This document shows positions 1 to 11,692 of a DNA stretch of 64,000 nucleotides, piece by piece (within the stretch, counting starts at the first letter, position 1; each line of letters begins with the position of its first letter). A program made the position numbers and the translations under genes. Below the pieces are notes generated by a model that did not search any database, was not told the origin of the DNA, and saw only the letters and a list, made by a program, of their open reading frames with translations. This DNA is from Agelas oroides (taxonomy: Eukaryota > Porifera > Demospongiae > Agelasida > Agelasidae): positions 21,297,934 through 21,361,933 of the forward strand of contig OX422183.1 in NCBI GenBank assembly GCA_949130485.1, written 5' to 3'.

Positions 1-175
1 ACATCGAACACCACAAGCCACCAGTGAACGGATGTTGTCTCCTGCTTCATGTTCACTGATGCGAGTCCTTCTGCATTCTTGCCTCTTGTGGGCAAGTTGC
101 AATAGTGGGGTATGTTGTGCAGGTTGTTAATGATCATCTTTGTGCTATCAACGGCTGTTTTCTACAATACTTTAG

Positions 176-3100
176 GGTGATACTACAAATCTTGAACACC
201 TTGCAAAGGCTGATGCATCAGAACTTCAAGGGTTCTTTTGGAAACATCTTAGATGTGACATGCAAGCCCTTAGTGCAGCTGTTGGAAGAAGTTTAGAAGA
301 AACTGCCTTGCTAATACACCTTGTACTGAAAGAAATTGCATCCAGAGATTCCCCAAAAGGTACACATTTAGTGCAGTACTGTGATTCATATGCATGGTAT
401 TTGAGCACATTTAGATGATCCTTGTGACTCATTAGCTGTAACTGCCTCACTTGTTAATCTGTAATGGTTGTGTAAATCAAAACTGATGTCAAAGAGCTAG
501 GGTACCAAGTTAGACTATATACAATAATAGATTGTCCACACATGTACACATATCACAACAGTATCCTCAGTGAAGTAAGAAGCTCAAGACATCTGACATA
601 CTTAGGACCTATGTATGCACAGTCCTGCACCCCTACTGAACTAGCCCTATCATCGAAGTTAAAGATAAACCAGATGTACAGAATCTGTCAAAGTGCTTTA
701 ATTATACTAGAGTTTGAAGTCACATGATTTCTACTGAATTATGTGTCATCAATATTTCACTCCATTGTTCCTATCAAGCAGTTCAACCATCATCAAAGAT
801 GACATAAAAGTGGAGAATCAATGGGTGGCCTGTTAACAATACTTTTTGCTTTACACCAAGGACAAGATGAGCAAATGTCATCTCGCCTGGACAGCAAGGA
901 GAGCCGCAAAAACTGGGAAAATACTTTTAACAAAGTGTACATACAGCCAGTTCTAGAGGTAACTTACTTTTTATTGCAATTCTCTCTGAACTTCATTCAC
1001 CAACTTAACCCTTTATTTTCAGGACAAAGACAACAAGCTAAAACACACTATCAAAGCAGCACTTACTGGAGACACACAAGGTAGTTGCAGTTAAAGCTGG
1101 ATAACCCAGTGACAATGGTGATTCATGTTAGTCCTTGTGGCATTTGTATTTGTACAGATCATGATCAGCTGCTCTGCCTGCTCTATGAGAGGATGGAAGT
1201 TCCGCGTGGAGATCCATTCCCTCACTTTTGGACATTTCGAATTCCATTCACTCTTGCACATTTGATGCAGACACTTCAGAACAAAGATGCCAATGGAAAA
1301 TTCCCAATTTTGCATGAGTTCCTAAAAGAGGTTTGAATCACACATTAGCAACTTTTAGCAGATGTGCCAAATCATTGCTTGAATACATCATTCACATTTT
1401 TGTTATCAGTTAGAGTGAATGGAGTGCTGGAATTATGAATAACATTTCTCCTTTTTATAAATGTTAGGAATTAAGCTTGAGGGCAACGCAACATATACCA
1501 GATATTGTTGAGTTGCAGCAGTTCCTTCATGACAAGTTCAACCATCGCCTGTACAAAAGTGAAGCTGTCAACAAAACATTCAAAGACATTGAAAAGAAAC
1601 TGAAAGGTACTATTTTGATATTAGATTTGAACTCCATTTTATGAACTTTGTGGCAAATTCCTCCTTTTTTTGGTGTGTGTGTGTGTGTGCGTGTGTATGT
1701 GTATGTATGTATATAGAACCGCAGAAGTCAAGAATTCATTCAATGTTTGAAGGTTTGCGCAGAGCATGGAGTCTGGTGAAAGACAAACTGCTATTCCATG
1801 GTATGTTTGTGCTATGTACATTAACAAAATTACACTTGAACAACATTAGTCCAGATTCACCCACCCCTACACAGAGAACAGTGGAGGGACCAAATCCAGA
1901 CTTACCACCTAGGCCAAAGCCTCACTAACCACTTAACAGCTACACCATTGTTGGAAAAAACTAGTACACACACTCAACAGCTGAAATGCCAACTTACTAT
2001 TAGCATTTTATTACAGCCTTATATTATTGTAGTCCAAGCCAAACTTTTGGTGAAATATACATCAGCTGGCATGGGTATTACCATTGTTAGATCAGTATGC
2101 CATATTAAAACTCGTGTGGAAATGTTGTTTCTTAGACAACAACCAACTAGAGTTATGTATTCATTTCATGCAATTGTGATTTCAGACTACTACGCTAAGA
2201 CTTTGATTAGTCTAAAGCTATAGTTTTATTTGTCCTTTAGCTCGATTTCCTCTGGAGGAGGAGCATATTGTTGCAGAGATTACAGCAGACACACCTCTGG
2301 TACACTTACTTCCAACCACAACTGGTGCTGGAGTTTGTACTACAGTGCTCATTGACTATCTGGTCCAAGTTCACAATAGCTTTGTCTCTAGATGCAAAGG
2401 GATGATGAGTCAAATGCAAGAGAGGTTAGTTCTGATTAGTGAGCCATATAGTCACTAGCTAAATGGCTAAAGTATTTGCATGCAGTATTTACACACCACT
2501 TGAAAAAGTTTGTGCCATGCAAAAAATCCATACTGTTACACCTTCCAAACACTAGTCAGATGTCTTATCATTATAGCCACTAAAACTGATCACCTAAGCA
2601 GTTAAGCAGTGAATTAGGCAACCAGTTGTACTTCCACTCACCTGGCTGAATCTGGTGGGTTGATAACTTAGTGGTGATACTATACCAAAGTCTTTCTCTA
2701 TTTGTACTAATGCTGCAAATAATCTAGCTAGGGATGCTTAATAATTATTTTTAAAGTTGCACGTGCAAAAGCCTTGTGATTTTGAGGATAATTTAAGTAC
2801 CTTGCCATTTCATTTTTGTGAATATGTTTGTACAAAATTTGTTGTAACGATCAACAGAATTGCAGTTTCTTCTAAGCACCATTGCTAAAGCACTTGTAAA
2901 TTTTGCAAAAGTAAAGTACATTTTAGCATTACAGTATATGGTAAACTCAGAATTAAAAAGTGCTTTAATAGTTTTTTATTTGACACTTGTTAATGGTGTG
3001 AGAAATGTTTGAGTGCATGCTGGTGGATGCTTAAGGTAGGGTGGCACCTAACTTGGAACTAATTTTGTACACAGGAGAATTGTCTGGGAACCTCTGAAAA

Positions 3101-4779
3101 TCGATGTTGGTCATGTGCATCGATGCCACCTCATTGATTATGAGAGACACATTCTCTCTGTAGTATTTTCACATTGTCACCGCACACTGAGGGTGGGTAA
3201 GGGTGAAGATGTTAAATATGACCTCGAAGCTTTGGAGCAGCACCTAGTCAGCAGATTCATTGCTGGAAAACCCATCATTAACCTGGATATTCCTCACGTA
3301 CTCTACCACACTGATGTGTACACTGCAGAGAGATTTGCTGCAATACAGAAACATGTTAAGCCCCAGGTAAATCTTATTTAGTGCATGATGGTGGCATGAT
3401 CATAACAAGACTACTGTGCAGCATTATTTTGGGTGGATCAAAGAAGCTGCTCATACTTTAGATAACAATTAGAACACGGTGATATAAATTTATCAGATAT
3501 GCAATTACATAAGACCTTGGCCCACAAACTAGAGTGCTCCAGAGCAAGTCAGCCAACTTTTATACAAGAGCTTCCTAAGGTCCAAACACTGTCATATGCA
3601 TATCACTTACTGAAAAAACGTGATATTAAAGAAAGTCATTATTCTCCATATATATGGCAATAGAGAAACCATATAAGTGCATGACCACCAGTCAGCCACG
3701 GAAGACACTTGACATATTGTTCCTGTTCATTCTGTCATAGGTCAAATTGGAAGCCGAACAAAAAAGATTTATTCTTGATAAGTTACACTCAGAAAGCCAG
3801 AATATTCGCCAGGTGCTAGATGTGGTCAATACTGTCCTGGGGTTCTTGGCATCTGCAGGTGGACAGTCCAAAATGCCACTTGTTAAGTATGTTGGCGATG
3901 TTCTCAAGACAGAATGCCCTTTCAGTCAGGTTTGTTATGAAATTGAATTTCAACAATCCACTTTGATGTGCAGCTTTTGCCATTTCCAGTGAAACTTCTT
4001 TTATAATGATATAGATTTGAGTACCAACATTGATTTTTCCAGTATCAAATATGTTTCCTTCAGGCTCTCGAACATTGTGAGCTAGGCCATATAATATCTT
4101 TGTGGAAGGTTCTCTCAGTAGAGCTTGCAACACAACTCACTCTTCATGGAGAGGTGGGTAAAACCAAAGCTTCGCTACAATGTGTTCTTGGTGCATGTAG
4201 ACTATTACTTCAACACTTATTCTTTGTGATTCTTCAGGAACCATTTGAATCTTTCAAGGCTGAGTACATGGTGGAGTTGCAGTCCAGATCAGAGGAGGCA
4301 CAGTTGGAGAACTGCCTGGGTCTTTGGAAGGCTCGTGATCGTTTGGATTTTCTGGAAACATTATATGAGTTCATTGAACTTCATGTTAGGCACTGTGAGC
4401 TGTATGAGAAGGAACACCCGTAAGTGGCATTCACCATCTGTTTTCAAATAATATATTAGACTCAAAGTAGTATAGAAATAGCAACTATATACAAAAATAC
4501 TCAAGGTCATTGACAGTTAGACACTTCTATCCACAACATAACTCAAATCTCATATGTACAGTGTAGATACCATAGAACTTTGTAATTAAGCTCTGATTTC
4601 ACACTCTGCCACTATATAGGCTTCTCGACCACTTGGATGCCTACTTGGAAAGATGTGGCAGAGATCTACACCAAGGTCACAAGGGATTTCCAGCAACAGT
4701 TACACTTACAAAAGCAATCGCCACATGGAAATTTGCAGCTAAACTTAATTACAAACGCAAACAGGAAATGCTTCAATAA
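176..4779 (+). CDS. RNF213: RNF213 (mysterin)-like E3 ubiquitin ligase, C-terminal exons (5' partial)
   Basis: Eleven exons can be joined with continuous phase: 176-359, 861-958, 1023-1330 (frame broken, see separate entry), 1468-1606, 2241-2424, 3075-3366, 3741-3929, 4064-4153, 4238-4419 and 4620-4779, with a stop at 4777-4779; bases 1-175 are intron. They encode about 600 residues. Recognisable blocks resemble the C-terminal domain of RNF213: LDSKESRKNWENTF, KLDNPVTMVIHV, LRATQHIPDIVELQ, LLPTTTGAGVCTTVLIDYL, then YDLEALEQHLVSRFIAGKP, and a helical end with ECPFSQ and DHLDAYLERC. In the family, RNF213 is a giant AAA+/RING ubiquitin ligase acting at lipid droplets and on intracellular bacteria. 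The AAA+ modules and RING would lie 5' of this window. No zinc-binding or ATPase motif is visible here, so the call rests on C-terminal resemblance judged from memory, not on an alignment. Confidence 0.75.
1076..1097 (+). other. Apparent double frame break inside an RNF213-like exon
   Basis: The frame entering from 1023 (DKDNKLKHTIKAALTGDTQ) hits a stop just after 1090. The following conserved block KLDNPVTMVIHV is in a frame shifted by two. The only GT...AG pair here would give a 10-bp intron, which is not credible. Two single-base excesses, one at the GG near 1080 and one in the AAA near 1094, would account for the shift. This is either sequencing or assembly indels at short homopolymers or a real lesion in the gene. 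Confidence 0.6.
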
Positions 4780-6012
4780 CTAGATAGCTAACAACACTCA
4801 GCTTGCTAGATAGTTCAGTAGTTACTTGTGTGCCTATGTAGAATAGCTGCCTTATATATAGCTTGTTTCCAATTTTACTTGTGGTTCCAAAGTGGACCTT
4901 TAGTATTAGTATGTTATCTTATGTTATGACTCCATTATGTTATTTCAACCTTCAGAGTTTGCACATAGTGTTTGATTTAAAATTTAACCACAAAAGTGGC
5001 TACCTAGTTTGCAGACAAGTGAAGTAATAATGGCAGGCTCGTACCATTAATCATGTCTCGTGATCAAACATGTGGCTTTTGCGTACTAATGGTTAGGGAT
5101 GCAGCAGGCAAAGCTATTTCAGTTTTTAAGGCCAAGGTCTGCTGTTGAAGCGATTATCGTCTTTTGAATCATGCCTGTACCAGATTCCACATTGGAGAAG
5201 AGAGTGCATCCAAAGGTGAGTTTTTCGCTAATTAGTGGGCATGGTAAATCAGGTACCCACCACCAATTCTGACAGTTCTGCAGTTCTCATGTGACTAGCT
5301 GCCAGCAGTTATCGAATCTACCTGCATTGTTGCACCTGTGCTTCATGGAGCTTTTTGCTTGTGGCACAGTATAATCAGAGAATGTGGTTAGCAACATGCA
5401 TATGGCTAGAACTTGATTCCAAAATTAGTGGCAGGTACTTGATTGGAAGTAGTTAAACCATTCAAGTACTTTCTTTGTGCCGCAAGCACACCCAAGACTG
5501 CTAAAGAAGTTCTAAAAGTGCTGCATGAAATAGGTAAGAGTGATAAACAAATGCTACTGACATGTTACTGGTAAACCAGTTATAGGGAGTTGTTTCACTC
5601 ATCAACATGAAATCCTTGGGTACCGGTACTGGTACTGTTGCCTAAACCCACAGATCACCACAGAACCAAAAGCAGAACATTGTGCTGTTCACTTTACTTT
5701 TGTTCTGTTGTTCTTTATGTTTGTCTAAGCAGAAGGAATTTAGACTCTATCAGAGAATCGGTAACTCTCTATGTAGGGATGGCGCCGATACGCAATATAT
5801 GCAATACTTAATTAAGCAAAAGCCGTATAACTTCACCACAAACACGCTAAAAGATTATTTAAGCGCCCAGGCTTCCCCTTTGAGAGCCTTTGTGATCAGC
5901 AAGACTCATATAAGTGGCCAAAAGCTACGCGGAAGACAGCTGAACGCAAAAGTGAGCGGTCATGAAAGTGCCATTTTTCTACTATGTTCAACAACGATAT
6001 CTCGCAAACAGT
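4780..6012. other. Intergenic interval downstream of RNF213-like gene
   Basis: No confident gene. It holds a weak candidate exon pair (5171-5215 and about 5463-5532, listed separately) and a 122-codon open frame at 5682-6047 that runs into the TTAA element at 6017. Its first ~85 codons (KEFRLYQRIGNSLCRDG...) look protein-like, but the exon cannot be joined in phase to the upstream candidates. Confidence 0.4.
5171..5532 (+). CDS. Weak candidate two-exon coding fragment
   Basis: ATG at 5171 opens 15 codons (MPVPDSTLEKRVHPK) ending at a good GTGAGT donor at 5216. After a weak acceptor near 5462 the frame continues YFLCAASTPKTAKEVLKVLHE to a GTAAGA donor at 5533. The second exon leaves one base over, and no downstream acceptor in the correct phase was found. 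No family is recognised. It could be a small gene, a decayed one, or chance. Confidence 0.2.
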
Positions 6013-6016
6013 TTAA

Positions 6017-7023
6017 GGTGGCGGGTAAGTCTTTCTGCGGAGGTTAACGAAAACATAAACCTGGGTTACAGTCAGGACCAGTGTTACTCCTAGTTTCAGG
6101 GTTAGGGTTTGGTTTAGGGCAATCTATCTTTGCCTAATTTTAAAAAAAGGGTTTTAGGAGCTCATTAATATATTCATCAACCCAAAATTGCCACTCGATG
6201 GACGCATCTACACGCTCACTGTAGGTAGCGTCCTAACCACCAATGTATCTCAAATCAGTTTGTGCCAGCTTTTGTTCAGAGCTACTCCCAAAGTCAGGCT
6301 AGACTCATGTTTGTCACTACTCTTGGAATGGACAACTTTGACTGCACCAAAATGAATGCACATTTCAAAAAATTCACAGCTTGTCTACGGGAGGGGCTCA
6401 TTCACGAGTGCAAGCAAGCATTACTAGCCCCACCTCTCCCCTTTATGTCGCTAAACAACTCACGGCTCTGTTCCACACACAACCACCGTTCAGCTCCCTT
6501 CATGGGTACCAGAGTGTAGCACCAACGATAAGTTGCGTATTCTAGTTAAAGCCCAGCCCAGCACTCGAAGCACCTGGCCACGGTCACCAACTAGGCTAGG
6601 CATACGATCGCAAGACCTGGGCCTGCCCAATGAGTACAGTCTTGGCCACTGTGGCCTTTCTGCTGCTTCTAGACACAAGCTTGCTTTCACAAGCAGGCAC
6701 TACGTACTACTCACAGCTACTGACACTACAGCACTCTACTAAACTCCTTCTTTTTTTTTTTTTTTTGTCGATCTAAGCTTATCTTCAAAGTTCCGACCAC
6801 CACATGAAGGGTACCGCCAGGCCACATCTTAACTAACTTAATTATAAACTGATTATTGGATGCCAATGCCGACAGGAAATGGGGGAAATCCCCAATTTTA
6901 CGGACAGTGAACGGTTTGAGACTCCTAAAACGGACTGTGCGCTAAAATTTTACCAAGACAAAGAGTTCTATGGGCTTGGATTCCAGGTTTGTCGACCTTG
7001 AAAATGTAGGGTTACCTGCCATC
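6017..7023 (+). mobile_element. TTAA-flanked ~1 kb non-autonomous DNA element, copy 1
   Basis: TTAA at 6013-6016 and 7024-7027 flanks an element whose ends are imperfect inverted repeats (GGTGGCGGGTAA inward from the left, GATGGCAGGTAA from the right). It is clearly homologous, in opposite orientation, to 21384-22401. TTAA target duplications are typical of piggyBac-type transposons. No transposase-length frame is present, only a short frame of 85 codons at 6262-6519 that is conserved in the other copy, plus a poly-T tract at 6750-6766. Read as a miniature element mobilised in trans. Confidence 0.75.
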
Positions 7024-7203
7024 TTAAGTACTCACCGTCATTTTAGCACGAAACTGATGCTTATCCCAGCACGGAGCTCTACGACCACTCAGCGTCTTCA
7101 TAGCTTCAAATTCACTCTGGGCAATAAAAGCCATTCACAACACTCTGTGGTTGCTGTCCGTTGCGAAGGACGCCATTTTCTAATTTTGTGCGCATGCGCA
7201 CAT

Positions 7204-7258
7204 GTAGTCTCCTTCCCAGGCCAAATACCACGCTCATTGATCTGGGAACGAGACTAGT
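7204..7258. repeat. Small TA-ended inverted repeat
   Basis: AGTCTCCTTCCCAGG at the left and CTGGGAACGAGACTA at the right form a short TA-bounded inverted repeat. It belongs to the TAGYCTCGTTCCCAGG end family seen repeatedly in this window. A palindromic GCGCATGCGC lies just outside it at 7190-7199. Confidence 0.5.
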
Positions 7259-7716
7259 CCACAAGCGAAATTGCGACCACGCGTACGGCTGGCACGGTCT
7301 CTTCCCGTAGACGGCGTAGTAGTGGGCAAGGTTTATGAACACCACGTAGCTAGGTAAGGCGCTGCATTCAGCTGCCAACTTATAGCTACACTAAATAAAG
7401 TAGCTACTCACATCTTTAGTAAACTGTGATGCTATGATGGTCAGTTGTCACTATACTATGTTTCCTGTGCTGCAGCTAGCTCGGGTCAGTTGTCATGTGA
7501 TCGAAAATCAGGAGATTGGTTTCAAAAAGTATGGTACGGAGCTCCGGAGAGTGTTGGCCTTCGTCAGATTGTAGCTGGCAATGTTATTACATGCTTGGAA
7601 CCACTACTAAATTGTCAATGCCGTTCAAGTTCTGGGGTTGTGGTTACACTTGAGAGAAATATTCTTCTTAGGCTTAGGTCTAACCGTAACTGAGATTAAC
7701 ATCTAAAAAGTACAGA

Positions 7717-8006
7717 AACAAGACTTAAAAAAAAGACATTAAAAATGTCAAAAGATGTAGGGATGGCATGAAAAAAAAGTATGTAAACAAGGTAGGGATG
7801 ATATAATAGTGAAGGTAAATTTACAAAGCCCTATCCCTACATCTTTTTACATTACAGTTGCAAACTAATGTGAAAACGATGCAGGGATGAGGCTTTGTAA
7901 ATTTACCTTCACTATTATATCATCCCTACCTTGTTTGCATACTTTTTTGGCATGCCATCCCTACATCTTTTTACATTTTTAATGTTTTTTTTTTTTAAGT
8001 CTTGTT
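7717..8006. mobile_element. 290-bp palindromic fold-back element
   Basis: Arms at 7717-7830 and 7891-8006 are near-perfect reverse complements separated by about 60 bp. Each arm carries A/T homopolymers and several copies of the motif GTAGGGATG or its complement. No coding frame. It has the form of a fold-back MITE that would extrude a long hairpin. Confidence 0.75.
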
Positions 8007-9844
8007 TACTTATGTATCAAGCTTAAGTTAAGCTAAACCCATGCACAGATTACCTTAAACAAGTTAACAGTTGAGATATTCTCAATTTTTCTATGATCAG
8101 CTGAACAAGGAACGTTTTGCTTCCTTCACTGGGTACTTTTGTTTTGTTGTGTTTATTACTTAGTATTTGCATAAGTGGAGGGAGGATCCAAGTGACTGTA
8201 ATGTTAAAGTACATGTATCATGATACCTCATGGTGTTTTTATGGTGTGTCTCATATGATGTAGTTGGTAGTTTCAAAACCTGTTTGTGCAGAAAAGAAAT
8301 GCACCACCCAGTGCTGATGAATACATACTGCCAAGCACAACAGCCACCATGTGCCTTTCATCCCGGCCCCTGCCTAATCCACCCAACTCCTCCTGTCCCA
8401 TGTAACTCTTTCTGCTAGCTCAGCACTGATACCCTATTCTAAACTTTAAATTGTTTGAACTGACATGGCCACAGTATGATCAGTGAGTCCACTCTGTGAT
8501 TGGTCACCACTCTGACTCAAGCTGAAGTAATTTTCTTTGCATTGGTGTGTTTTGTTTTCTCCATTACAACAATTACCCGGTACATGGAATTGATGGGTGG
8601 GTCCAACTTAGCCATTTACTTATAGTACATTTAGTTGAACCTTTGTAATGAGCTTTCTAGCAAGCAAACATACGTGTTCTGCTCTGTGTTTGTACTCTCT
8701 TTTGCAAAGGAATCATTCAAGCATGACCGCAAATAATTTCCAGTGTGTAGCTGGCTGTATTTCCACAAGTCAAGTCTCTGTCCCAACAGATATGTATTAT
8801 ACTATGTCACACTTCACACTCATTACATAGTCATAGCAAGGTATTTGTGAGATGATTATCATCCAAATATCATAAGGACTGGTTAATAAGCACATAACAT
8901 TTATCGTATACTAAAGTAAGTCAACATGGGATAGGAACAAACTCTGGATTGGACCATGGAGTGGATATGGACTCAACGTGGATTGAACTGCCCAGTAGAA
9001 TCTACTAACTAGTCTCATCCCCAGGCCTTCCCGCTGTCCATTATATAGATTCCTAAGCATAGATGTCAGCATTTAGGACCAACGTCACAATGTGTCAGGA
9101 GATACATACATACAGTTTATTTTATTGAGCTAGAGGCAGATGTAGTGGATGATGAGTGTAGCTATCTGCTTGGGCAATGTACTTGTACACCTAACCCACC
9201 ACCCTGTCCACAGGGAATCCCCATTACAAATTATAGCTCACCACATAATATTAAAAGACAAATGAAACTAGCTGAGGTCGTACCTTGCTACTATAAATCT
9301 CCTCTTCTGCTGCAGGTACCATGTTTGATTACCAGCTGAATCTCTGCAGATTTTATTTTCCTCAATAACTTACATTAAGCAACTCTCTGCCAATCAGCAG
9401 GGCTGGGGGGCTGTAACAGCAGAGCAACAATCAACCAGTCTTGCCAGCACACATTTCCCGTTCCTACTTTTAGACAATCCCTGCTCATTGGCAATCCAAT
9501 ACCAATATTGATAGTCATCTTTAAAGGCAGGGCTAGAACAAATTAGTGTGTGATAACTGTACTAATGTCCAGCCAATAATTGAGTCCATAATCCAAAATG
9601 CAGTCCATTGTCCATTGTCCATTCTAGAGTCCAGAGTCCAGAGTTGTACCTACCTGACAACAAGCAGATGACTAGCCACACTTTTATACAAATGCAGTGC
9701 ATAGCCACTTACATGTAGTGCAGATATGTGCATGCTCACATTAAGTTCAGATTGTAAACAGAACAAATTGCAGGGTGATCCAACTTAATGCATTTGTTGC
9801 TTCTCTTAATACACACTATACTATTACTTCTTTTACGTTTATCT

Positions 9845-9889
<45 letters not shown>

Positions 9890-11093
9890 GAATAAGAGGA
9901 AACAAACCAAGAAAATAATGATGGGTTTGGTAAGGTACTCAACCTTCCTCCCAGATGTGTGTCAAAACTAATGCCCATTATTGTGGTTATGATAATGTGC
10001 CTCTTTCTATTACCAGATGATCCTTTCTTTATCCCAAGTCAGAATGATTGTCTATTACCTATCTTGGTAGGCTTTGATGTCACATGTATTTGTTAGTATG
10101 CTCACTGTCATTGCTGGTCATCAAGGGACATCCACTATATTCAGTGGTTTTAAGCCTTGCAGTTGCCTAGCTGTGGGTTTTGGCCTCTTTAATTTCTTGA
10201 CCAGCCTAGCTTTGGATAGTGGCAGAGCTCCTCCCTGTGTATTAAGTGTGCAGTGTAGATTTGGGGTGTTAATTGAAGATCATTGGGGTGAGCTTGAGGA
10301 AGCTCCCCACTAGTGAGTTAACGACATAATGTCTCCTAATATATGCATATCTTGTACATTGTATGTCAAGTGCAGATAAAACATTGCCATTCTGTATGCC
10401 TTTTAGGACTGTGATTTAACACAATTATGTGCTGTGTGCTGAAAATACATAAGTAAAACTTTTACTCTGACATCATGATATAGCTAGCGCAAGAGATTGA
10501 GTGTTTCAGTGTGACTTTGAGTGGAGATAGCTATAAGAGATGCTTAGGAGGAGCGGAGCAGCTCAAGCAGTGTGAGCAGGAAGGACAGCCAGAGTGAAAG
10601 TACCTAAAGTACAAGGGTGAGCAGTTGAGTACACAAGCCAGGCTTGTCACAGAAGACAGAATGTAGATGGCAGCAATATTCTCAAGTATGGTTAAGTCTG
10701 GCATCAAGCTATATAGTCCCTGCAACCTGTGTGCACACAGCCTGGCCTGTCATGCATGGTCCTTATTTGAAGCAGCTCGAAGTACTAGGTAAGACATCAT
10801 GCTGACATGCTAAACATGCACCAAGAACTTGAACACCCAACCACAAAGCTAGCATGCAGTTGATAGTAGCATGACAAGCTATCCCTGCATTCATCTTGAT
10901 CTTGTAGATGCACTAGTGGCCACCACCATAATGTTGCTTTGCACTGATCACTCTAGCTCACCCCGCATTGCTGTGCATTTTTCTAGTAGTTCTCATCAGA
11001 AATGCATCAACCTCCATTACCTTGACATGCTACTAAAGTCAAGAGAGTGTTTTGTAATTTATCTCTCAGATGTATCCTGGAGGGTTTTCCCTC
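8007..11093. other. Gene-free interval with simple repeats
   Basis: No exon with convincing splice sites or family resemblance was found on either strand. It contains a GT-rich stretch leading into an unbroken poly-G run at about 9859-9888, scattered half-ends of inverted-repeat elements (for example at 9006-9026) and short low-complexity stretches. A block at 8336-8415 resembles 26504-26580. Confidence 0.5.
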
Positions 11094-11570
11094 TGGGGCG
11101 AGCCTGAGCGAGCCCCACACTAGCAAGACTGCATTGCACTTGTGTGTGTGTGTAACGTGTATGTATGCTTGGACCGACCACTTACCGTAAATTGTAAAAA
11201 GAGTGCATTCAAATATTTCATGAAGAATGAATGCCCATGTGCAGACTTTAGTGTCAGCGTGGAAGGAGCGAAGATGACTCAAGTAACACGGTAACTTACT
11301 TCCAGATATTAAGTCTATGCTGTGAGTGTGAGTCGGATGGCCACGTGACAAGGCCAGCTGCGAGTCACAAAAGTTTCAAGTAAGCGACGTGCATGAACTA
11401 GCTCAACCACTCATACATGACTGGAATTTCCCTGCATGCTCACAGTTTGAGCGTGAAGCTTAGTAGCTGGTCCAGCTGGATAAATAGCTGCATGTCAGCA
11501 TGTTGCATGGTCACCTACACGTGGATTTTGAAATTTGCTTTTAATCAAGCACTCGCTCAGGCTCGCCCCA
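11094..11570. mobile_element. TIR element, TGGGGCGAGCCTGAGCGAG ends
   Basis: A 19-bp sequence at 11094-11112 recurs as its reverse complement at 11552-11570 with one outer difference, bounding about 477 bp without a real coding frame. A related element with GGGGCGAG-YGTGAGCGAGC ends lies at 40892-41619, so this is a dispersed family. Confidence 0.65.
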
Positions 11571-11692
11571 GGATGATGCAGCATCTTCCTTGTTAAACAA
11601 ACAAATAACACACATCACAGTAGGTCTCCTTACATGTGACTGATTATTTCCATTTGAAATGAGGCAACTCAAATTAGCACTAGTATACTTAC

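Noticed and set aside
1639-1928. Open frames on both strands around a GT microsatellite
   Set aside because: Frames arise from the (GT)n/(AC)n tract. They lie in an intron of the RNF213-like gene whose flanking exons join in phase without them.
9736-9978. Minus frame with a poly-Pro stretch
   Set aside because: It is only the translation of the poly-G run; no splice sites or composition support.
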